From the NCBI GenBank assembly GCA_015068165.1, contig SVKZ01000002.1, positions 1 to 64,000 of the forward strand: a stretch of 64,000 bases of DNA, given 5' to 3'. Of this stretch, positions 58,060 through 64,000 are shown piece by piece. This stretch comes from Oscillospiraceae bacterium (GTDB lineage: Bacteria; Bacillota; Clostridia; Oscillospirales; Oscillospiraceae). Under the pieces are notes generated by a model. That model saw only the letters and a program-made list of their open reading frames with translations, did not search any database and was not told the origin of the DNA. Within the stretch, counting starts at the first letter, position 1, and each line of letters opens with the position of its first letter. The translations under genes and the position numbers were made by a program.

Positions 58060-59364
58060 ATGATTAAAGTTGATATATCGAATATTTGGGGTCAGCTTTC
58101 CCTGCCCGACCTCTTGGCACTGGAGCAGGAGGTTTTTGCCGCCCACAAGACCCTTACCGAAGGCACAGGCGAAGGCAACGATTTTATCGGCTGGCTGAAT
58201 CTGCCCAGTATGGAAGGAACTGATGAGATCGCAAGAATCCGTGCCGCCGCCAAGAAGATCCGCGGAAATTCCGATGTTTTTATCGTCATCGGTATCGGCG
58301 GTAGCTACTTAGGCCCCCGTGCAGCGATCGAATTGCTCCAGGGTACGAACCACAATATCGGAAAGGGTAAGGGAAATCCTCAGATTTTCTTTGCTGGCAA
58401 CGGCCTGTCCACAAGAGCCTGGAATGAGCTGGTAAGACTTTTGGACGGCAAGGATTTCTCCATTGCCATCATCTCTAAGTCCGGCACGACTACCGAGCCT
58501 GCCATCGCTACCCGGGCTTTGCGGTCTATGCTGGTGGAAAAGTACGGCATTGACGAGGCGAACGCCCGTACCTATGCCATTACTGACCCCTGCAAGGGCG
58601 CTCTGCGGCAGATGGCGATGGAGGAGGGCTGGGAGACCTTCGTGATTCCCCCCAATGTAGGCGGCCGCTACTCTGTTCTGACCGCTGTGGGTCTGCTGCC
58701 TATGGCGGTAGCAGGCATTGACCCCCTGGAAGTGATGTCCGGCGCTGTGCAGGCTAAGAAGGATTACGACCTGCGCTCCTTTGAAAACCCCGTATGGCTG
58801 TACACTGCAGCAAGAAACCTGTTGTACCGCAACGGCAAGTGCATTGAGATTTTGGAGTCCTTTGAGCCTGGCTTTAAGATGATGGGCGGCTGGTGGCAGC
58901 AGCTCTTCGGCGAGAGCGAAGGCAAGGACGGCAAGGGTATTTTCCCTGTTACCGCTGAGTTTACCGCGGATTTGCACTCCCTGGGTCAGATGATCCAGCA
59001 GGGCGAGCGGAACATTTTCGAGACAATGGTTCGCTTTGACGCCCCCGAGCAGAAATTCGTGGTGGGCGGCGACGAGAAAAACTTAGACGGCCTGAACTAC
59101 TTGGAAGGCCGCACCTTGGACTTCGTGGACGAGAAGGCATACTTGGGCACCCTGGCAGCCCACGTAGACGGCGATGTCCCTGTTATCACAATGGATATGG
59201 GGCAGCTCAATGCGGCAAAGCTGGGTGAAATGTTCTATTTCTTCGAGCTTGCCTGCGGCGTTTCCGCCTATACTCTGGGTGTTAACCCCTTCAATCAGCC
59301 CGGTGTGGAGTTCTATAAGCGCAATATGTTCCGTCTTTTGGGCAAACCCGGCTACGAAGCGTAA
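58060..59364 (+). CDS. pgi: Glucose-6-phosphate isomerase
   Basis: Interconverts glucose-6-phosphate and fructose-6-phosphate. The 434-residue length matches the shorter Firmicutes form. It has VFIVIGIGGSYLGPRAAIEL, AIISKSGTTTEPAIATRALR, the signature region GGRYSVLTAVGLLPMAVAGI, and EFTADLHSLGQMIQQGERNI. Catalytic Glu and Lys regions are present. AAGGAGG precedes the ATG. Confidence 0.97.
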   Translation: MIKVDISNIWGQLSLPDLLALEQEVFAAHKTLTEGTGEGNDFIGWLNLPSMEGTDEIARIRAAAKKIRGNSDVFIVIGIGGSYLGPRAAIELLQGTNHNIGKGKGNPQIFFAGNGLSTRAWNELVRLLDGKDFSIAIISKSGTTTEPAIATRALRSMLVEKYGIDEANARTYAITDPCKGALRQMAMEEGWETFVIPPNVGGRYSVLTAVGLLPMAVAGIDPLEVMSGAVQAKKDYDLRSFENPVWLYTAARNLLYRNGKCIEILESFEPGFKMMGGWWQQLFGESEGKDGKGIFPVTAEFTADLHSLGQMIQQGERNIFETMVRFDAPEQKFVVGGDEKNLDGLNYLEGRTLDFVDEKAYLGTLAAHVDGDVPVITMDMGQLNAAKLGEMFYFFELACGVSAYTLGVNPFNQPGVEFYKRNMFRLLGKPGYEA

Positions 59365-59393
59365 AAATATTTTGTAAATTTGCGGATTGCCCC

Positions 59394-59422
59394 TTGCAAT
59401 AAGCGGGGAAAACTGTTAAAAT
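59394..59422 (+). promoter_or_regulatory. Promoter of the small P-loop NTPase gene
   Basis: TTGCAA, 17 bases, TAAAAT, 43 bases before the ATG. Confidence 0.6.
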
Positions 59423-59465
59423 CTATATACAGCAAGAAATGCTGCAAGCAAAGGAGGAGTTTCCT

Positions 59466-59873
59466 ATGATTCACGTTATTATGGGCCTGAAGGGTTCCGG
59501 CAAGACCAAGAAGATGATCGATTCCATTCGTGAGGCTGTTGCCAGCGCACACGGCGATGTGGTTTGCATTGAGTACGGTCAGAAGTTGACCTACGACTTG
59601 CCCCACAAAGTCCGCCTGGTTGACTCCAAGGAATACGGCATCAGCAATCCTGATATGCTGAAGGGTTTGCTCAGCGGTCTGCACGCAGGCAATTACGATA
59701 TTACCAATGTGTACATCGACAACCTGTATAAGACCATCGGTGCCGATCGGGCAGCCGGCGAGGAGTTTATCCTCTGGTGCGCTCAGTTTGCCGAGGCAAA
59801 CTTTATGGATATCACCATCACTGTGTCCGACGATGCAGCTCTGGCATCCGAAGGCATCAAGGCTTACCTGTAA
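59466..59873 (+). CDS. Small P-loop NTPase, function unknown
   Basis: A 135-residue protein. MIHVIMGLKGSGKTKKMIDS carries a canonical Walker A motif (GLKGSGKT, residues 7-14). ITNVYIDNLYKTIG could hold the Walker B aspartate, and AQFAEANFMDITITVSDDA resembles the sensor strand of RecA-type folds. It is too short for a full AAA or RecA ATPase, and no partner domain is fused. Relatives in gut Clostridia are sometimes labelled PilT-like, which I would not trust. AAAGGAGGAG precedes the ATG, and the gene has its own promoter and terminator. Confidence 0.75.
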   Translation: MIHVIMGLKGSGKTKKMIDSIREAVASAHGDVVCIEYGQKLTYDLPHKVRLVDSKEYGISNPDMLKGLLSGLHAGNYDITNVYIDNLYKTIGADRAAGEEFILWCAQFAEANFMDITITVSDDAALASEGIKAYL

Positions 59874-59883
59874 TATGGAACAT

Positions 59884-59914
59884 AAAACCCGGTCAGGTTT
59901 CTGACCGGGTTTTT
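59884..59914 (+). terminator. Terminator of the P-loop NTPase gene
   Basis: AAAACCCGGTCAG-GTTT-CTGACCGGGTTTTT. Confidence 0.85.
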
Positions 59915-59942
59915 ATTTGTAGTGAGGTAGATTTTACAAGTA

Positions 59943-59971
59943 TTGCAAAATGCAAGCAAATGTAGTAATAT
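59943..59971 (+). promoter_or_regulatory. Promoter of the leucine-rich surface protein gene
   Basis: TTGCAA, 17 bases, TAATAT, then AGGAGG before the ATG at 60003. Confidence 0.65.
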
Positions 59972-60002
59972 GGAAACTACTTAACTTTCAGGAGGAATGG
60001 AA

Positions 60003-61715
60003 ATGAAGAAGAGAAATTTACTATCCGTTTTGTTAGGGCTGTGTCTGCTTGCCGCAGTCATTTTCTGCTTCCCCACAGAAGCCCAAGCGGAGGCTACCCT
60101 GATAGGTCGTGGCATCTGCGGCGATAATTTGACTTGGACATTGGATGATACGGGATTACTTACCATCTCCGGCACAGGTGAGATAAAGGCCGTTTCACAG
60201 TGGGACTACAATAGTAATATTAAAACTGTAGTTATCGAAGAAGGCGCAACCAGCATCCCAAAAGAAGCTTTCTACGACTGCAACAACCTGACAAACATTA
60301 CCATTCCTACCAGCGTAACCAGTATTGGAGAAGGCGCATTCTACAGCTGCGATAGCTTGGTGAGTGTTACCATCCCGGAAGGTGTACCCAGCATTGGTAA
60401 AGAGACATTCTACTACTGCAGCAGTCTCACCAGCATTACCATCCCCGCCAGCGTAACCAGCATTGGCGCCAATGCGTTTGAGGGCTGTTCCAGCCTGAAG
60501 AATGATGGCGTATATATTACCGATTTGGGTGCTTGGTGCCGGATAAGCTTTGAAAATGCCTATGCCAATCCCGTCCGTTTGGCAAAAAATCTATACATTA
60601 ACGGCGTATTGGCAACAGACATTGTAATCCCCGAGGGTATAACCGTCATCAAAGAAAATACATTCCATAACTGCGATTGTTTGGTAAGCGTTACATTCCC
60701 TAAAGACTTAACCACCATTGAAGGCTATGCATTCCACGATGCGAATAACTTAACCAGCATTACATTTCCGGGCAGTATAAACACCATCGGGTTTGCCTTT
60801 GGTGGCTGTACAAAACTGGAAAAGGTAGATATTTATGATGTTGCTGCTTGGTGCCAAGTAACTTATACAGATACTATGGGCAGTCCTTTTGCTTGCAGCA
60901 GTGCAGCTAAGTTGTATGTCAATGGCGAATTGGCAACGAAAGTCGTAATCCCCAATGGGGTTACCCAAATTAATAAGCATGCTTTCTACAGCCTTGAAGA
61001 ATTAGAAGAAGTTACCATTCCTAAGGGAATGCTCCAGATTGCAAGTGATGCATTCTATAAATGCAATAACATTAAAACGGTTTATCACAAAGGCTCTGAG
61101 GCAGATTGGGAAACGATATATGGCTATTGGGTGTTTGGCGATGCCGAGGTTATCCACGATTATGTAAGCCCTACCCATTACTGGGATGCGGGCGTGGAAA
61201 CCACAGCTCCCACCTGTAAGGAGGCCGGCATTAAGACCTTTACTTGTACCGTCTGCGGCGACAGCTATACCGAGGAAATCGCAAAGCTGGCAACCCACAG
61301 CTATGATGCGGGCGTGGAAACCAAAGCTCCTACCTGCAAGGAAGCAGGCATTAAGACCTTTACCTGCACAGTCTGCGGCGACAGCTATACCGAGGAAATC
61401 GCAAAGCTGGCGACACACAGCTATGATGCTGGCGTAGAAACCACAGCTCCCACTTGTAAGGAAGCCGGTGTTAAGACCTTTACCTGCACTGTCTGCGGTG
61501 ATAGCTATACCGAAGAAATCGCAAAAAGCACCCAGCATACCTTTGCAGACGGCATTTGCACCGTCTGCGGTGAAAGCGACCCTGACTATGTAGCGCCTTC
61601 GGAACCTACTGACCCCACCGACCCAGAGGGAGAAGAGACCCTTGGTTTCTTTGAGGCGATTGTCAAATTCTTCCAGGATCTTTTCAAGATTTTGTTCTTC
61701 TTCCTGTACCTATAA
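60003..61715 (+). CDS. Secreted BspA-type leucine-rich repeat protein with Cys-rich modules
   Basis: A 570-residue exported protein. A signal peptide (NLLSVLLGLCLLAAVIFCFP...AQA) is followed by a short beta domain (LTWTLDDTGLLTISGTGEIK) and about ten LRR_5 units of the BspA type (SVTSIGEGAFYSCDSLVSVT and similar). Then come three tandem 40-residue modules (APTCKEAGIKTFTCTVCGDS) plus a fourth partial one. The end is a short acidic Pro/Thr linker and a very hydrophobic, Phe-rich tail (FFQDLFKILFFFLYL) without an LPxTG motif. ATG 60003 has AGGAGG at the right distance; the track's 59997 does not. BspA-type proteins are surface-exposed binding proteins in gut bacteria. Confidence 0.85.
   Translation: MKKRNLLSVLLGLCLLAAVIFCFPTEAQAEATLIGRGICGDNLTWTLDDTGLLTISGTGEIKAVSQWDYNSNIKTVVIEEGATSIPKEAFYDCNNLTNITIPTSVTSIGEGAFYSCDSLVSVTIPEGVPSIGKETFYYCSSLTSITIPASVTSIGANAFEGCSSLKNDGVYITDLGAWCRISFENAYANPVRLAKNLYINGVLATDIVIPEGITVIKENTFHNCDCLVSVTFPKDLTTIEGYAFHDANNLTSITFPGSINTIGFAFGGCTKLEKVDIYDVAAWCQVTYTDTMGSPFACSSAAKLYVNGELATKVVIPNGVTQINKHAFYSLEELEEVTIPKGMLQIASDAFYKCNNIKTVYHKGSEADWETIYGYWVFGDAEVIHDYVSPTHYWDAGVETTAPTCKEAGIKTFTCTVCGDSYTEEIAKLATHSYDAGVETKAPTCKEAGIKTFTCTVCGDSYTEEIAKLATHSYDAGVETTAPTCKEAGVKTFTCTVCGDSYTEEIAKSTQHTFADGICTVCGESDPDYVAPSEPTDPTDPEGEETLGFFEAIVKFFQDLFKILFFFLYL
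61185..61544. repeat. Three 120-bp in-frame tandem repeats
   Basis: Units start at 61185, 61305 and 61425, each GATGCGGGCGTGGAAACCA or a one- to two-base variant. They encode 40-residue Cys modules and differ by only a few mostly silent changes, so copy-number change by slippage or recombination is expected. Confidence 0.9.
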
Positions 61716-61722
61716 AGTAGCA

Positions 61723-61756
61723 ACCGCACCACGGAAAATCCGTGGTGCGGTTTTCG
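61723..61756. terminator. Bidirectional terminator between the surface protein gene and dapB
   Basis: ACCGCACCACGG and CCGTGGTGCGGT pair around AAAAT and are followed by TTTTCGT. An R1-type solo hairpin (CCCTCCCC-AAA-GGGGAAGG) lies 10 bases further on at 61763-61782. Confidence 0.85.
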
Positions 61757-61801
61757 TCTATACCCTCCCCAAAGGGGAAGGTTTTGGCACGGGTAATTCT
61801 T

Positions 61802-62530
61802 TTACTTTGCTTCGGAAAGAAGGTTTTCCATATTGTAAAGACCGGGTTGTTTTCCTACCATAAACCGGGCGGCATCTACCGCGCCGTCGGCAAGCATTCC
61901 CCTTGTCTCTGCCTGATGGCGGAGAGTCAGAGTTTGACTGGGCGTGCAAATGTGAACCTCGTGGACACCCACAACGCCACCCATCCGCAGGGAATGGATG
62001 CCGATTTCCTCTTTTGTCCGTTTGCCCTCTCCGGTACGGCCGCAATGGGCTACTGCTTCGGGTCGGGCTTCCTTTACGGCGTTAAACAGCATCAGTGCTG
62101 TGCCGCTGGGAGCGTCCACCTTTCGGTTGTGGTGGGTTTCTACGATTTCAATATCCGCATCGGGGAAGAAGGAAGCAGCCTGCTTTGCCACTTTGCAGAG
62201 AACCGCAATCCCCAGGCTCATATTGCCGGAGTAAAATACGGGAATTTCCTTGGCAGCATCAAAAATCAGCTGTTTTTCTTCCGGTGTGTGTCCGGTTGTG
62301 CCAATCACAGCGGCAAAGCCGGTTTCTTTTGCATAGGTAAGGACATCCGCCACGGCGCTGTGGTGGGAAAAATCAATAATCACATCGCCTTGCAGCTTGC
62401 CCAATTCTTCAAAAGTTTTGGGAACACCGTTTTCGCCGTCTAAGCTCACAAGACCGATGGCCTCGTCCCCTAAAATATCCCGAATCAGCTTACCCATAGC
62501 GCCGTTTGCGCCGCAAATAATCGCTCTCAT
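61802..62530 (-). CDS. dapB: 4-hydroxy-tetrahydrodipicolinate reductase
   Basis: Second committed step of lysine and diaminopimelate synthesis. The 242-residue protein starts with the NAD(P) loop IICGANGAMGKLIRDIL. It has VIGTTGHTPEEKQLIFDAAK, FYSGNMSLGIAVLCKVAKQA, and the signature EIVETHHNRKVDAPSGTALM with the catalytic His-His-Asn-x-Lys. It overlaps dapA by 4 bases. Confidence 0.97.
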   Translation of the reverse strand: MRAIICGANGAMGKLIRDILGDEAIGLVSLDGENGVPKTFEELGKLQGDVIIDFSHHSAVADVLTYAKETGFAAVIGTTGHTPEEKQLIFDAAKEIPVFYSGNMSLGIAVLCKVAKQAASFFPDADIEIVETHHNRKVDAPSGTALMLFNAVKEARPEAVAHCGRTGEGKRTKEEIGIHSLRMGGVVGVHEVHICTPSQTLTLRHQAETRGMLADGAVDAARFMVGKQPGLYNMENLLSEAK

Positions 62531-63414
62531 CTCAATACCCCCAGTTCCCGCATACGGGAGAATAAAATCTCTTTATTGGCTTGTGTCATCGGCACCAAAG
62601 GCAGACGCACATAGTTTTCTCCAAAGCCCATTTCCGAAAGGGCAGCCTTCACAGGAATGGGGTTGACTTCGGAGAACAGGGAATGAATGAGTGGCAGCAG
62701 CTTGCATTGCAGCCGGGCTGCATTCTTATAATCCCCGCGGAACATCATATCCGCCAGCGCCACGGTCTCTTTGGGCATAATGTTGGATATGACGCTGATA
62801 CAGCCCATACCGCCCATGGCCATCATCGGCTGAATCAGACCGTCCTCACCGGAATAAATGTCGATCCGGTCGCCGCAGGTGGCGAATAATTCCATTACCT
62901 GCGCCATATTTCCACTGGCTTCCTTAATGCCGCAGATTTTAGGATGGTCTGCCAGGACGGACACGGTCTCCGGCAGAATGTTACAGCCTGTCCGGGAGGG
63001 GACATTGTAAAGGATGACCGGCTTTTCGGAAATATCTGCCGCCGCAGTATAGTGGGCGATAAGACCGCCCTGGGTGGATTTGTTGTAGTAAGGCGTTACA
63101 ATCAAAACCGCATCTGCGCCGTTATCGCAGGCAAAGCGGGTAAAGTCCAGAACAAAGCGGGTATCATTGGTGCCTGTGCCGGCGATGACAGGCACACGAC
63201 CGTCTACCCGGCGAAGGGTAAAGCGGATGACTTCCTTCCGTTCTTCGGGAGAAAGGGTGGCGCTTTCGCCGGTGGTGCCGGTGGGAACAAGGGCGTTGAT
63301 GCCGTTTTCAATTTGGAAGTCGATTAACCGGGCGAGGGTGTCATAGTCTACGCCCTGAGAGGTCATAGGGGTAACCATCGCTGTGGCAATGCCCTTGAAA
63401 ACCGTATTTTTCAT
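62527..63414 (-). CDS. dapA: 4-hydroxy-tetrahydrodipicolinate synthase
   Basis: Condenses pyruvate with aspartate semialdehyde. A 295-residue TIM-barrel protein with VPTGTTGESATLSPEERKEV, VIAGTGTNDTRFVLDFTRFA, PYYNKSTQGGLIAHYTAAAD and VILYNVPSRTGCNILPETVS (Tyr of the catalytic triad). The Schiff-base lysine is in CGIKEASGNMAQVMEL. AAGGAGGAG precedes the ATG. It is the first gene of the dapA-dapB unit. I saw no lysine riboswitch in the short leader. Confidence 0.97.
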   Translation of the reverse strand: MKNTVFKGIATAMVTPMTSQGVDYDTLARLIDFQIENGINALVPTGTTGESATLSPEERKEVIRFTLRRVDGRVPVIAGTGTNDTRFVLDFTRFACDNGADAVLIVTPYYNKSTQGGLIAHYTAAADISEKPVILYNVPSRTGCNILPETVSVLADHPKICGIKEASGNMAQVMELFATCGDRIDIYSGEDGLIQPMMAMGGMGCISVISNIMPKETVALADMMFRGDYKNAARLQCKLLPLIHSLFSEVNPIPVKAALSEMGFGENYVRLPLVPMTQANKEILFSRMRELGVLR

Positions 63415-63496
63415 AGGTTTCTCCTCCTTTGTTTTTGTGGATAGACCTTCACTCTTACTTTACCACAATTTGCGGCAAAAGGAAACATATTTTTTT

Positions 63497-63528
63497 ACGG
63501 GACACCGTCTTTTTTGACGGTGTCCCGT
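63497..63528 (-). terminator. Terminator of the DUF2461 gene
   Basis: ACGGGACACCGTC and GACGGTGTCCCGT pair around TTTTTT. On the minus strand it lies directly after the stop, with a T-rich tail. Confidence 0.8.
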
Positions 63529-63532
63529 AGTT

Positions 63533-64000
63533 TTATATGCAGAACTGATTGAAATACTCATAAAGGGGAATCAGATTCTCCAAAAAGCATGCGACCTCAT
63601 CTGCAAGGGCGGGTTCAAAGGTGTCCGGGGAAAATTCCAGATTACGGACGCAGGAGATGTTTCCTTTCCAGGAGAAATAGGGAAGCAGTGCCGGATCGTC
63701 TGTGGGCTTGGGCTTTTTATACGGCTCGGCGGTAACGGGCATCCCTGTTTTTTGCTCTGTCTCCCGGATCAGCTTTTGGAATTTTTTAGGATGGGCGGCG
63801 ATGTGTCGGCGGATTTCCTCCATTGTGGAAGGACGGGGCCGCCAATAGACAAAGCCATAGGAAATACCGTCGGGGGTGATCTCAAAAAACAGGCAGGGGT
63901 TTTCTGCCCACCACTCCACATCCTGGCGAATGCAGATCCAGAGACTCTCCTTATAGGGTAGGGGGTGGTGCATCCGGGCATCCCGGTAAATGCGGCTGAC
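63533..64000 (-). CDS. DUF2461-family protein (5' end outside window)
   Basis: The last 155 codons of a gene whose start is beyond the right edge. The frame is open to the final base, reading VSRIYRDARMHHPLPYKESL upstream of the ORF track's start. RIYRDxR...PYK is the hallmark of DUF2461 (TIGR02453), as is ISYGFVYWRPRPSTMEEIRR. These are soluble proteins of about 220 residues with unknown function. It faces the same way as dapA but is separated from it by its own terminator. Confidence 0.8.
   Translation of the reverse strand, partial: VSRIYRDARMHHPLPYKESLWICIRQDVEWWAENPCLFFEITPDGISYGFVYWRPRPSTMEEIRRHIAAHPKKFQKLIRETEQKTGMPVTAEPYKKPKPTDDPALLPYFSWKGNISCVRNLEFSPDTFEPALADEVACFLENLIPLYEYFNQFCI

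Noticed and set aside
63415-63496. Lysine riboswitch upstream of dapA
   Set aside because: The leader before dapA is too short and shows no multi-helix structure before the neighbouring terminator.

Overview
The window looks like a chromosomal segment of a low-to-mid GC, endospore-forming member of the Clostridia. A gut-type Oscillospirales relative is my best guess. This is inference from gene content (SpoVAC, a SpoVB-like flippase, a YtvI-like permease, HemZ, RqcP beside HU, a highly biased ppdK, strong GGAGG ribosome-binding sites), not from a database search. Most of it is housekeeping DNA. I see no tRNA or rRNA gene, CRISPR array, transposase, integrase or recognisable defence system.

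Layout. 1-2.3 kb: the tail of a possible GyrI-domain protein, then a DegT-type aminotransferase bracketed by a duplicated 3' end of spoVAC. 2.4-9.7 kb: a tight leftward operon trmH-dprA-topA-trmFO-plsX-rnc. 9.7-13.2 kb: tcdA, a small Cys-rich membrane protein, and birA coupled to an E2-like membrane acyltransferase homologue. 13.2-17.4 kb: an ORF broken by an amber codon, a large surface lipoprotein with a damaged 3' end, and a TetR regulator. 17.6-24.4 kb: a LiaF-like protein, a DUF4015-like protein, prmA, a M16 peptidase pair and lgt. 24.5-27.5 kb: a PlsC-like acyltransferase with a zinc ribbon, a ferritin-like protein and lexA. 27.6-30.2 kb: ppdK, followed by about 1 kb of gene-poor DNA with 30-bp tandem repeats.

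31.2-34.4 kb: a sugar operon (PfkB kinase, polyol-phosphate dehydrogenase, epimerase-like protein), then decayed genes. 35.3-42.5 kb: lipid acyltransferase, PAP2 phosphatase, GPH symporter, carboxylesterase, a divergent pair of small genes and a MFS transporter. 42.6-51.8 kb: a secreted GH25 lysozyme, an aspartate kinase without ACT domains beside a separate ACT protein, ytvI, then recJ-relA-dtd-MBL hydrolase. 51.9-57 kb: hemZ, an amidohydrolase, a SpoVB-like flippase, hup and rqcP. 57-64 kb: glucokinase and pgi back to back, a small P-loop NTPase, a leucine-rich surface protein, dapB-dapA and a DUF2461 gene that runs off the edge.

Functional links. Glucokinase, Pgi and PpdK belong to glycolysis. 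LysC, DapA and DapB form most of the entry to the lysine/diaminopimelate pathway. RecJ, RelA, Dtd and the MBL protein form one rightward run. Lgt would process the 14-kb lipoprotein.

The most unusual non-coding feature is a set of dispersed palindromic repeats in intergenic gaps. Several families keep conserved ends while their hairpin stems differ completely in sequence but stay self-complementary, and one copy is nested inside another. The most unusual proteins are the Cys-rich microprotein, the E2-like membrane protein without its catalytic His, and the aspartate kinase without its regulatory domains.
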